This document shows positions 1 through 8,212 of a DNA stretch of 18,442 bases, piece by piece (the first letter of the stretch is position 1; each line of letters starts with the position of its first letter). Both the position numbers and the translations under genes were made by a program. Origin of the DNA: JBECKQ01 sp040235375 (lineage in GTDB: Bacteria > Planctomycetota > Phycisphaerae > UBA1845); contig JBECKQ010000090.1 of assembly GCA_040235375.1 (NCBI GenBank), positions 1 to 18,442 of the forward strand, written 5' to 3'. The notes beneath the pieces were generated by a model, which searched no databases, was not told the DNA's origin, and was given only the letters and a program-made list of their open reading frames with translations.

Positions 1-126
1 CGGCGCGCCGAAGCGCGTGCGAAGACCAAGATGGTTCTTCGACAGTGACGCCAGGGCCGGCATCTCGTATTTCAATTCTTAGTTTGTGCTGCGTGCGAAT
101 ACGCAGGCAGCGTGAGGAGGACTGCG

Positions 127-3100
127 ATGGTTGCGAAGAAAGTAGGACCAGGCAAGTGGTGTGTTATCGTATTTGCTTTGGGGGCGCTTCCCTGTCTCGC
201 ACTGGGCGGGCCCATCGAAAACGTGATCGAGATCGACGGCAACTGTACCGATGAAGCAGGCGGGGGGCTCGACTTTGGTGCGGTGGCCGATGGCTCCGCG
301 GCTGGCGACCCGCGGATTATCGTTTCAAGCGGTCTCGTCATGGACCCGGCACCTCTGACCATTTTTACGGGGGGAGGCTCCAAGGATGACCTCGACATCC
401 CAAACTGGCAATGGAAGGACGGTAGTGTCCCGGCCAAGGACAATTTCACGAACGGAATCGCGGTCCTGATGGAGGATCCCGTTACGCACCACCGGATTCT
501 GGCCGTCGCCGGCGACCGCTACGCCAACAACGGCGACGCCCAGATTGGTTTCTGGGTCTTCCACAATCCCGTGGGTTTGAACCCGGATGGAACGTTCAGC
601 GGACAGCACACCCCGGGCGACCTGCTGGTCTTGGCCCACTTCCTGCAGGGAGGCGCGGTGGCTGACCTCGAGCTCTACGAATGGCAGGCCGATGGCTCCC
701 TCCTTTTTGTGGCCGACCTGACAATGTCCGGGGAAATCGTCGCTGCGACGAACGCCATTGAAGTGCCCACCTGTTGGGCCTATGAGCCCAAGTTCGCGCC
801 AGACAACCCGGGCTACTACCCGACGGTGAGTTACTTCGAGGGCGCGGCGGATCTCACGGCCCTCAACGTCGGAGGCGGGTGCTTCAGCAGCTTCCTGGGC
901 GAGACGCGGTCCTCGCAGAGTATCGATGCAGTGCTCAAGGACTTCATCTTGGGTGGCTTCGACACTTGCTCGGATATTTCAGGGACCAAGCTGGAAGTCG
1001 AGGACGACGGCACGTGTGAGACGGTTGTCGGTCCGCTCGCAGGCTGGGAGATCCGCCTGCTCGATACGAACGGCAGTCTGGTCACACAGGATGGTGATGG
1101 CAACCCGCTGGCGAACCCGGTCTGCACCGATACGTCTGGATTCTACTCGTTCGCCAACGTGCCGAACGGCGAAGAGTACACTGTGTGCGAGGTCGTACCG
1201 GATCGGCAGCCTGGGGAGAACTTTAATTGGCAGCCCTGTTTCCCGGACTCCGGCGTAGTCGGGGGTCCTGTCTCTCCCGGAGCGTGTCCGACCGGCAGTG
1301 GGGACGAATATTGCCACCCCGCGTTCACGCTCGAGACCGATGTGCAGAAGGACTTCCGCAACTACAAGTCCACCATCTATTGCGACATGACCACCCTCAA
1401 GTTCTGCGACGAGGATGGTGACGGCACGCTCGATGCGCCCGGTGATTATCTCCTCGGAGGATTCTGCATATGCGTCGAACCCCTGGACGGCTCTCCGGGT
1501 CCTGACACCACCATGTGCGGGACCACGGGCCCGGCCGGCGACTTCACGATTCCGGTGGCGACCGGCTTCAGCTATCGGATCACGGAGGACCTGACCGGCG
1601 GGGCATGCGAGTCAGGCAACATGAGCGCCGGCTGGCTTGAGACAACACCGCAGCAGCAGGAAGTGTTTGTTCCTCCCGCTTCGGGTCAGCCTGGCGAGGC
1701 GCCGTGTCCTGAAGTGCACGTGGGCAACACGTCGATTCCGACTATCGATTGTGGGTCGGCGGACGTCACCATCTTCAACGAGACGGGCGTTTGCGAGGCC
1801 GAGCACTGCTTTACGCCCACGGCGGCCAATGAATGTGGTGACGTGAACATCACCTGCACCGCCACTGGCCCTGATGGCCAAATTCCGCTGGTGCCGGGTG
1901 ACGAACCTGGCGAATTGTGCGGCAACTTCCCCGCCGCTTGTCCTGCCGTGACGACGGTCACCTGCACGGCAACCACCGAAGCGACCGCCAACATTCCGGG
2001 CGCGACGGATGAGTGCTCGTTCACCGTTACGGTAACCGACAACGAGGACCCGGCGATCCAGAATGTGCCGGGGCCCGAGACGGTGGAATGCGATGGCGAT
2101 GTTCCTGCGCCTGCGACGGACGTGACCTGCCTGGACAACTGTGACGGCACGTATCCGGCGGAGTATCTTGGCCAAACGGACGACGGACAGACGTGTCCGA
2201 GGACCATCACGCGGACATGGCGGTGCACGGATGCGTGCAACAACAGCGTTGAAGACACGCAGACCATCATCGTGGATGACACCACCGACCCGGCGATCCA
2301 GAATGTGCCGGGGCCCGAGACGGCGCAATGCGATGGCGATGTTCCTCCGCCTGCGACGGACGTGACCTGCCTGGACAACTGTGATGGCACGTATCCGGCG
2401 GAGTATCTTGGCCAAACGGACGACGGGCAGACGTGTCCGAGGACCATCACGCGGACATGGCGGTGCACGGATGCGTGCAGCAACAGCGTTGAAGACACGC
2501 AGACCATCATCGTGGATGACACCACCGCGCCGACGGTCTACTGCAACCAGGGCAATGAGACGATCCAGTGCAACGTCGCGCTGTGCTTCACGCCTACCGC
2601 CGAGGATAACTGTGATCTTGATCCGGACATCTCGTGCCAGGTGGTCGAGAGCAGCGATCCTACGCGCGTCGAGTTTGACCCCGTAGGGTTGTGCGTTACG
2701 CTGACGGCCACGGCGTCGGCAACGATCGAGTGCACCGCGACGGACGATTGTGGTAACGCAAGCGCACCGTGCTCGTTTACCGTGGACGCCACCTGCAACC
2801 AGGCGTGCTCGCCGGGGTTCTGGCGAAACCACAATGATGCGTGGTGCCTGACGCCGTTCAACCCGGTCGAAGACTGGTGCTTCGATGGACCCGCGACCAT
2901 GTTCCTGGAGGCGTTTGAGATTGACTGCACGGTGCCTGGGGCCTGCTCAGCGGTTCCAAACGCGTTCATCGTCTCGCCCCCGACGCTTCTTGAGGCGGTT
3001 AGCACGTCCGGAGGCAGCTTCAACCAGACACTCTTCCATGGCAGCGCGGCGTTGCTGAGCTCGTACGCAGTCAGCTTCCCGGTCGGGCCGGAGGCCGTAC

Positions 3101-3210
3101 GCGACGTGATGCAGGACGCCTTCGACGGCACGATAACGTTCTCGGCCGCGCATCAGATATTCGCGACCTGGAATGCGACCGAATCTGAAGGTGGATGTCC
3201 GCTTAACTAG
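127..3210 (+). CDS. Secreted multidomain surface protein with SdrD-B-like, HYR-like repeats and a CSPGFW C-terminal domain
   Basis: About 1027 residues. ATG 127 is chosen over the upstream GTG 112 because AGGAGG at 115-120 sits 6 nt before it and would otherwise be inside the gene. The N-terminus (Lys-rich, then VIVFALGALPCLALGG) is a signal peptide. Residues about 30-280 are an unrecognised secreted region. About 283-410 and 421-515 look like SdrD B-like/SpaA-type beta domains (GWEIRL, SGFYSFANVPNGEEYTVCE; second copy with DEDGDGTLD). About 558-890 is a run of Cys-rich HYR-like beta repeats, two of them nearly identical. From about 893 the C-terminus starts CSPGFWRNH and ends with ESEGGCPLN, matching a tail domain of secreted bacterial proteins that often reads CTPGYWK...GCPL. 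A likely role is as an adhesive or matrix protein at the cell surface; no enzymatic motif is visible. Stop TAG, followed 50 nt later by a hairpin terminator. Confidence 0.9.
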   Translation: MVAKKVGPGKWCVIVFALGALPCLALGGPIENVIEIDGNCTDEAGGGLDFGAVADGSAAGDPRIIVSSGLVMDPAPLTIFTGGGSKDDLDIPNWQWKDGSVPAKDNFTNGIAVLMEDPVTHHRILAVAGDRYANNGDAQIGFWVFHNPVGLNPDGTFSGQHTPGDLLVLAHFLQGGAVADLELYEWQADGSLLFVADLTMSGEIVAATNAIEVPTCWAYEPKFAPDNPGYYPTVSYFEGAADLTALNVGGGCFSSFLGETRSSQSIDAVLKDFILGGFDTCSDISGTKLEVEDDGTCETVVGPLAGWEIRLLDTNGSLVTQDGDGNPLANPVCTDTSGFYSFANVPNGEEYTVCEVVPDRQPGENFNWQPCFPDSGVVGGPVSPGACPTGSGDEYCHPAFTLETDVQKDFRNYKSTIYCDMTTLKFCDEDGDGTLDAPGDYLLGGFCICVEPLDGSPGPDTTMCGTTGPAGDFTIPVATGFSYRITEDLTGGACESGNMSAGWLETTPQQQEVFVPPASGQPGEAPCPEVHVGNTSIPTIDCGSADVTIFNETGVCEAEHCFTPTAANECGDVNITCTATGPDGQIPLVPGDEPGELCGNFPAACPAVTTVTCTATTEATANIPGATDECSFTVTVTDNEDPAIQNVPGPETVECDGDVPAPATDVTCLDNCDGTYPAEYLGQTDDGQTCPRTITRTWRCTDACNNSVEDTQTIIVDDTTDPAIQNVPGPETAQCDGDVPPPATDVTCLDNCDGTYPAEYLGQTDDGQTCPRTITRTWRCTDACSNSVEDTQTIIVDDTTAPTVYCNQGNETIQCNVALCFTPTAEDNCDLDPDISCQVVESSDPTRVEFDPVGLCVTLTATASATIECTATDDCGNASAPCSFTVDATCNQACSPGFWRNHNDAWCLTPFNPVEDWCFDGPATMFLEAFEIDCTVPGACSAVPNAFIVSPPTLLEAVSTSGGSFNQTLFHGSAALLSSYAVSFPVGPEAVRDVMQDAFDGTITFSAAHQIFATWNATESEGGCPLN
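2048..2527 (+). repeat. Two tandem 240-bp repeats inside the first gene
   Basis: Copies at 2048-2287 and 2288-2527 have a period of exactly 240 bp (80 codons) and differ at only six positions that I can count, about 97.5% identity. Each encodes one HYR-like Cys-rich module beginning DPAIQNVPGPET and ending TIIVDDTT. Neighbouring HYR-like units (residues about 558-640 and 801-890) are clearly diverged, so this pair is a recent in-frame duplication or is being homogenised. Confidence 0.97.
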
Positions 3211-3260
3211 GGTTCTTGCCGCCCGTGCAATCGTGCGGGTGATTCAGAGCGCGTAACCAA

Positions 3261-3295
3261 GAAGACCCGCGAGGTCGTCGGCCTCGCGGGTCTTC
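3261..3295 (+). terminator. Hairpin terminator after the surface-protein gene
   Basis: A perfect 14-bp stem (GAAGACCCGCGAGG at 3261-3274 with its complement at 3282-3295) encloses a 7-nt loop. It lies 50 nt past the TAG stop. There is no long T-run, so the call rests on stem strength and position. A near copy occurs at 4718-4746. Confidence 0.75.
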
Positions 3296-3464
3296 CACGG
3301 GCGGATGTCGCGGAAGCGATGCGCGACGGGTCGGGTGACCATGCCTTCCGCACGAGCGGACGGGTATGAACTCCAGCTGGTCTGGGCGGCGGCAGACCAG
3401 GCCCGTGCGCATTGCGGGTGCTCGTACGTTGCGCGGGCATCGTAATGGAGGTGGAGGAAGTCGC

Positions 3465-4529
3465 ATGAGCCGAGGAACCTGCCTTGCGACGTCGGGACGC
3501 GTATCACTGAAGCGCGCCAGGCCGACGGCGCTGGGAATCGTGGTGGGTGCCCTGCTGGTCGCTGGTGCAATGGCGAACACGAACGTCTCGAAATCGCCCC
3601 ACCAGCCAGACGGAGTGGTCGCCGGCGAGCCCAACGTTGTCATGAACTCTCCCACACCATCGCCAGGTCTGTATTCCCGCCTGCAGAAGACGAATCTCGG
3701 TACCGAACGTGCGGTGGTCTTCACGGGCCACGTTCTAAGCGGAAACCGAGGGCGGGCTCGGGGCAGCATACTGTACGCACCTTCCGATGAGGATGACGCG
3801 ACTTACCGGGCGGCCATCTCCGCCGCCGCAGGCGGCGTGGCCGTCGACTATTTTGACGCCCGAGTAGCTACCCCATCTGTCGCCCTGCTTTCCAACTATG
3901 ACTGCGTTTACACATGGACGTACTTCGCTTATTCGGATAACGTCCAGTTCGGTGACAACCTCGCAGCCTACGTGGATCAAGGCGGCAAGGTGGTCCTGGG
4001 AGTGTTCTGCACGTTTACGCAATGGAACCACCTGGCCGGGGCGATCATGACCGCAGGATTCTGCCCGGTGACCTCGCCGACCGGTGGAGCGCACGGCGTC
4101 TTGTCCCCTTACGCCGGCGACGGCGCCACCTGCATCCACGACGGTATCACCGCCTACGAGAGCATCTACCGCGACGAGCTCGTACTCCAGGGCGCCGGCC
4201 TGCATGACGGATCGTATCTCGACGGCGAGATTGCCCACGCCTACAGGCCGGACTTCCGCGTGATCTACAGCAACGGCAGCGGGGCCAAATCGCTGGGCGG
4301 CACCGGCGACTGGCCCCAGCTTATTGCCAACGCCTGTGGCTGCGCCACCCCGGGTGACTATGACGGAGACGGGCAAGTGGACCTGTACGATTACGACCAC
4401 TGGGACGACTGCATGACCGGTCCGGATACGGGTCCGTATCCGGCCGGCTGCGAAGTGTTCGACTTCAATGTCGACGGTGATGTGGATCTGGCCGATTTCG
4501 CCGTGTTCACGCGGGTGTTCGGCACGTAG
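3465..4529 (+). CDS. Secreted protein with GATase-like/Rossmann-type domain and dockerin-like C-terminus
   Basis: 354 residues from ATG 3465, preceded by the purine-rich GGAGGTGGAGGAAG at 3447-3460; the in-frame ATG at 3366 lacks such a site and would place 33 odd residues before the signal peptide. Residues about 20-37 (ALGIVVGALLVAGAMA) form the signal segment. Residues about 90-200 alternate beta strands and helices (ILYAPSDEDD, YDCVYTWTYFAY, LAAYVDQGGKVVLGVF). That resembles the class-I-amidotransferase-like or flavodoxin-like modules of secreted planctomycete proteins, but I see no catalytic Cys nucleophile motif to assign activity. The last 55 or so residues carry two calcium-loop units (DYDGDGQVDLYDYD and DFNVDGDVDLADFAVF) separated by a Cys pair, as in dockerin-like tails. 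Function unknown. TAG stop. Confidence 0.88.
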   Translation: MSRGTCLATSGRVSLKRARPTALGIVVGALLVAGAMANTNVSKSPHQPDGVVAGEPNVVMNSPTPSPGLYSRLQKTNLGTERAVVFTGHVLSGNRGRARGSILYAPSDEDDATYRAAISAAAGGVAVDYFDARVATPSVALLSNYDCVYTWTYFAYSDNVQFGDNLAAYVDQGGKVVLGVFCTFTQWNHLAGAIMTAGFCPVTSPTGGAHGVLSPYAGDGATCIHDGITAYESIYRDELVLQGAGLHDGSYLDGEIAHAYRPDFRVIYSNGSGAKSLGGTGDWPQLIANACGCATPGDYDGDGQVDLYDYDHWDDCMTGPDTGPYPAGCEVFDFNVDGDVDLADFAVFTRVFGT

Positions 4530-4555
4530 CCCGGGATGACTGCCAACCTCCGCGG

Positions 4556-4642
4556 GACACGGAGGATGCCTTTGCCGGAAACGTCACGTTCGATGACGTG
4601 TTTAATGTCTACTGGACATGGAGCAAGGTCAAAACTCCGTGA
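4556..4642 (+). pseudogene. Remnant of a CSPGFW-type C-terminal domain
   Basis: Read in frame from 4556, the DNA encodes RDTEDAFAGNVTF followed by DDVFNVYWTWSKVKTP and TGA at 4640-4642. This lines up with the end of the protein at 127-3210 (RDVMQDAFDGTITF, then SAAHQIFATWNATES): shared RD, DAF, G, TF and TW at the same spacing. Only this tail survives; upstream the frame runs into the end of the dockerin gene with no further similarity. It is followed by the same kind of hairpin that follows the intact gene. Seen: the similarity. Inferred: the 3' end of a former paralogue. The match is short, so chance is not excluded. Confidence 0.5.
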
Positions 4643-4717
4643 GGTCGCCTGCAAAGCTGTAGGATCGCGGCGGTCCGCAAAGCAACGCGGGTCCAATAGG
4701 GTGTCCTGAGCCAATAA

Positions 4718-4746
4718 GACCCGCGAGGCTGGCGGCCTCGCGGGTC
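4718..4746. terminator. Hairpin terminator shared by converging genes
   Basis: An 11-bp perfect stem (GACCCGCGAGG at 4718-4728 and its complement at 4736-4746) with a 7-nt loop. It lies between the rightward dockerin gene and remnant and the leftward protease gene (stop at 4803-4805), so it could stop transcription from both sides. Stem sequence and loop length match the hairpin at 3261-3295. Confidence 0.7.
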
Positions 4747-4802
4747 ACTCCTCGGCTACAGATCGCTCGTACCAGTTCACCGCGGACTCGATCCGCAGGC
4801 GA

Positions 4803-7061
4803 CTACCTGCATCTGCCATTCCTGCATTTGCCAGCACAGCACTCACCGTCGGAAGTACAGGCCCCGCCCTTCGGCCGACACTCACAGGCAGGATCGCCGG
4901 CACAGTCGGGGTCATCGCAGTCCCTGTCAGCGTCGCAGTCGTCGTCGACGCCGTTCGCACAGTGAGCTTCAGATACTGCCGGCGGGCCGCAATCAACCCG
5001 GCAATTGCATGAATCCTCGTCCGCGTTGCAAAGACCGTCGCCACAGAACGGCGGCGGACCGCAGTCAACTTCACAGTTGAAGCCGTCTTCGCCGCCCTCG
5101 CAGAGACCGTCACCACAGCACGACGCCGTTACGGGCTGGTCGGTGCATTCGAACTCCCCGTCGCTGCAGCGAGCATCATCGCAGCCGACCGGGTTGTACC
5201 CGCCACCGTGACCGCAACAATATCGCTCGCTGGGCTTGCCCGTCTGCTCGCCGTTGCAGTCTTGGGGACAGGACAGGCAGTCTTCAGCGTGGGCAGCCTC
5301 GCAGACGCCGTTTCCGCAGCTTGCGCCGGCGCCGCTGAAGCAATCGCCCGGACAATTCTGGCAGTCTTCGCCCAGCGCGCACGTGCCGTCGTCGTCGCAA
5401 CCGATCGGCGCGCAAGAGTCGCTCGCTTCATCACAATCCTGACCGGGGCACGGGGCGCTACCAGGCTGGCAGGCCCCGTCAGCACCGCAGGTCTCCAATC
5501 CGTTGCAGAACAGCCAGTCGTTGCAGTCGTTGTCACTTAGGCACTCCCCAGACGAGGTCGAATTGTCAACCGTGACCTGAACGGGGTCGGACTGAGCGCT
5601 GTTGCCCGCAGCGTCATAAGCCACTGGTGAAATGGTGTGCTCGCCATCGGCCAGCACGGAAGTATCGAAGGACCACTCGTGTGGCGGAACCGTGTCCGAA
5701 CTCACGAAGAGACCGTCAACGTACAGGTCAACATGTGACACGCCGACGTTATCGGTTGCCTCCACTACGACGGTGATCGACGCTGACACAATGCCACCTG
5801 CGGGGGGCGCGACGACGACGACAGATGGAGGCGTGATGTCTGGGGCGGGCGGCGTGGCCGCGGCTGCCAGGACGGCGGCGCGGAAGTTGACCCGACCGTA
5901 GCCGGTCAGCTCATCAAAGCCGGGATCGCCCAGATCGTCGGCCGTGCTGCGTAGGATGTCCATCACCTGCGTCGGCGTCAGGTCCGGGTTCACTGACAGG
6001 ACCAGCCCCGCCGCAGAGGCCACAAACGGCGCAGCAATCGACGTACCTCCCGCAAAGCCCAACCCGTCACCATCCGGGTCGTCCTCCGGTCGCTTGGTCG
6101 TCAGAACACCTCCGCCTGGCGCCGAGAGATCGATCCAGTTCCCCCAGTTGTAGCCGATAGGCTGTCCACCGGAGCTGACACCCGTGACAGCCAGGACCGT
6201 GGGATACGCAGCCGGATACACCGGCAGATTCGTTCCCTCATTTCCGGCCGCACCAACCAGCACCACACCTCGATCGAAGGCATATTGCATGGCCGCCTCT
6301 GCCCACGAAGTCGCGGTATGGCCACCATAGCTCATCGAAATCACGCGTGCCCCGTTGTCGGTGGCCCACGCAATAGCCTCGATGGTGTCCAAGCCGAACG
6401 CGCTGCGAAGTACCACCATCGGGTTCTGCCAGGTTGCACCGGCCATTCCCGCGCCGTTGTCAGTCATGGCACCGATCACGCCCGCGACCACCGTTCCGTG
6501 CCCCATTGGGTCATCGAAGTCGGGGTCGTCGTCTGCGAAGTCATAGCCATATATTGCCCCGCCGGTGATCCGGTCCTGGAATTCGAAATGGTCGACGTCA
6601 AGACCCGTGTCGATGAAGGCGATTGGCGCGCCGGGTGAGCCGATGGTGACGTCCCAGGCGGCTTCCGCGCTGAGTTGCCGCAGCGGTATCTGGTAGTTGG
6701 GAAACCAGGGATCGTTCGGAGTTAGCTGGGGCTCCATAAACACTTCCGGTTCCGCGAACTCGACCAGCGGATGGAATCGATAGCGTTGGATAACCTCTTC
6801 AGGCGTCCTGCCCGGAGGCACTCGCACGACGTCCATGTCGAGCTGCGGGATGGTTCGGTCAAGTTGGTGGCCGTGGGCCCGGTGTAGTGCCGCCCGCTCG
6901 TTGGCCGGAATCCCAGGGCGAAACTTGATTATCACCCGACTTGCATGGACGTTGCTACACTGTGCTACGCTGGGCGGCTTGTCCCCGCTATCCGCCCACA
7001 GGGTGGGCGCCAAACCCGCGGTGAGCATAGCTACGCCCCATAAGATAACGTGTCGGCTCAT
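4803..7061 (-). CDS. Secreted subtilisin-like serine protease (S8) with Ig-like and Cys-rich repeat tail
   Basis: 752 residues. ATG 7061 is chosen because AAGGAG precedes it by about 10 nt and the protein then opens with a signal peptide (MSRHVILWGVAMLTAGLAPTLWA); the upstream extension to 7172 has no such features. Residues about 40-110 resemble an I9-type propeptide (RVIIKFRPG). The catalytic domain follows, with Asp151 in AFIDTG, His188 in GHGT, oxyanion Asn274 in GAAGNEG and Ser341 in GGTSIAAP, so it should be active. About 410-500 is a Big/Ig-like domain (DNVGVSHVDLYVDG). About 505-752 is Cys-rich, with repeated CGDGxCxxxEDxxxCxxDCG units like those of secreted myxobacterial and planctomycete proteins. 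Likely an exported, calcium-stabilised protease acting at or outside the surface. TAG stop. No dockerin-like tail. Confidence 0.95.
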   Translation of the reverse strand: MSRHVILWGVAMLTAGLAPTLWADSGDKPPSVAQCSNVHASRVIIKFRPGIPANERAALHRAHGHQLDRTIPQLDMDVVRVPPGRTPEEVIQRYRFHPLVEFAEPEVFMEPQLTPNDPWFPNYQIPLRQLSAEAAWDVTIGSPGAPIAFIDTGLDVDHFEFQDRITGGAIYGYDFADDDPDFDDPMGHGTVVAGVIGAMTDNGAGMAGATWQNPMVVLRSAFGLDTIEAIAWATDNGARVISMSYGGHTATSWAEAAMQYAFDRGVVLVGAAGNEGTNLPVYPAAYPTVLAVTGVSSGGQPIGYNWGNWIDLSAPGGGVLTTKRPEDDPDGDGLGFAGGTSIAAPFVASAAGLVLSVNPDLTPTQVMDILRSTADDLGDPGFDELTGYGRVNFRAAVLAAAATPPAPDITPPSVVVVAPPAGGIVSASITVVVEATDNVGVSHVDLYVDGLFVSSDTVPPHEWSFDTSVLADGEHTISPVAYDAAGNSAQSDPVQVTVDNSTSSGECLSDNDCNDWLFCNGLETCGADGACQPGSAPCPGQDCDEASDSCAPIGCDDDGTCALGEDCQNCPGDCFSGAGASCGNGVCEAAHAEDCLSCPQDCNGEQTGKPSERYCCGHGGGYNPVGCDDARCSDGEFECTDQPVTASCCGDGLCEGGEDGFNCEVDCGPPPFCGDGLCNADEDSCNCRVDCGPPAVSEAHCANGVDDDCDADRDCDDPDCAGDPACECRPKGGACTSDGECCAGKCRNGRCR

Positions 7062-7335
7062 GTTCTTTCCACTCCTTGCATGCGCAAATGGCGTGACCGA
7101 TCTTGGCCAGTATTCACCGTGAGGCGAATCGTCAGGCTGGTGCGCGGCATCGGCCGCGACTATTGAGTACAATACAAAGCGTGGCCAGACAATTAGACTT
7201 CGTGGTCCGGTATTGTCTAGCGGGCTTTTAGAAAAACGGGCTCAAATAGTCTGGGTCACCACGCGCCATTATGTGACACCGGGTTGTTGAGGTCGAAAAC
7301 CCGCTTCGGCGGTCGACGATGGCCCAAGATCAATT

Positions 7336-7861
7336 CTCCGGGTTATGAGACCTTTAGCGTACAACATCGCTAAGTGGCTGCGCATGCGTAACTTACTACT
7401 TTCTCAAGGAGTTGTAGACAAACTGACCTGCTCTACATGTGCAACGTGTCCAGCATGTAGAGCAACATTTGGGCCTTATTCGGGTACACGGCGCTGAGGG
7501 GTGGTTCAACAGCCACTGCAAACCGGCAGGGAGAGGGGAGGCGACACCGCGGGCGATCGGCGGCAACTCACGGAAGCGGCGGGTGGCGGTGTGAAGTCTG
7601 GTTCAGTTCATTGGTTCGACCGCGTGGAAAGGAATGCGGTCTTGCCTGGCAGGCCAGAAGATCCGCCGGTCGGCGCGCAACAGGCGAGCCATCGTACCGG
7701 GCCATTTGTTTGCTCGGCGGGCTGACCGCACTCCGGCCAGATGCCGGAGACATTGCCCCGCAGATCGTAGCGGCACCAGCGGCAGAGGCCACGAAGATTC
7801 GCCTCACGCCGCTGCCGATACCGCCTGTGAGATTTTGTGGCAACCCCTCCGGGTTATGAGC
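7336..7861. repeat. 14-bp direct repeat pair
   Basis: CTCCGGGTTATGAG occurs at 7336-7349 and again at 7848-7861, 512 bp apart in the same orientation. The surrounding bases are unrelated. It could be the duplicated target or attachment site of a lost element, or a protein-binding motif; the sequence does not decide. Confidence 0.6.
7429..7464. repeat. 11-bp inverted repeat (hairpin)
   Basis: TGCTCTACATG at 7429-7439 and its exact complement at 7454-7464 flank a 14-nt loop. It lies far from any gene end, so it may be an operator, a recombination site arm or a structured RNA rather than a terminator. Confidence 0.7.
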
Positions 7862-7950
7862 ACAATCGGCTGATTTTCGCCAAGATGTTGCAAACCCGGC
7901 AGCGAAAGCGACTTATAGAAACGACAGTGGTTTATCGCGTGACAATTCAA

Positions 7951-7964
7951 TGCAACATGTTGCA
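7951..7964. repeat. Perfect 14-bp palindrome
   Basis: TGCAACATGTTGCA is fully self-complementary. Its form suits binding of a dimeric regulator or recombinase. It sits about 250 bp upstream of the transposase remnant. Related shorter words (GTTGCA, CAACAT) recur between 7360 and 7900. Confidence 0.7.
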
Positions 7965-8212
7965 CGCCAGAACGCCACAATAACGCCACACTCGAGCGGC
8001 GTTGTCAACGCCGATTTTGTGGAAGGGAAGTGTCGAAAAGGGAGGTTGCGGAGAGGCCTCGTCGATGATCACCGACACCCGGTCGGATGGCGCCGGCTGC
8101 GGAACATGGGCGGTGCTTGGCTGCCGCCTGCTGCTCTGCGAGCGGGGGGCCAAAATGTCGGGCCGTTCTCATTGCCGTCCTTTCAACGGTTCATGTCCGA
8201 GGATCACATGTC

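Larger units (their letters stand above)
7062..8212. other. Non-coding, palindrome-rich intergenic region
   Basis: About 1.15 kb without a convincing gene: the open frames here are short, overlap one another and show no recognisable domain. Base composition is visibly less GC-rich than in the genes around 7180-7470 and 7860-7990. It holds several inverted repeats: AGACAAT/ATTGTCT at 7187-7193 and 7212-7218; TTAGCG/CGCTAA at 7354-7359 and 7368-7373; and CGGCGTT-GTC-AACGCCG at 7997-8013 followed by ATTTTG. The longer ones and a 14-bp direct repeat are listed separately. The protease promoter should lie in the left end. The mixture fits remains of mobile DNA next to the transposase remnant. Confidence 0.6.

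Noticed and set aside
1..48. Possible end of an upstream gene (RRAEARAKTKMVLRQ then TGA)
   Set aside because: Only 15 codons are visible, other frames are also open, and TGA is otherwise not used as a stop here.
1612..2832. 406-codon open frame on the minus strand
   Set aside because: It lies opposite the HYR-like repeats of the 127-3210 gene, is very Arg-rich, repeats because the sense repeats do, and has no recognisable domain.
7568..8153. Several 60-115-codon frames on both strands
   Set aside because: They overlap one another, lack ribosome sites and domains, and are expected by chance in GC-rich DNA.
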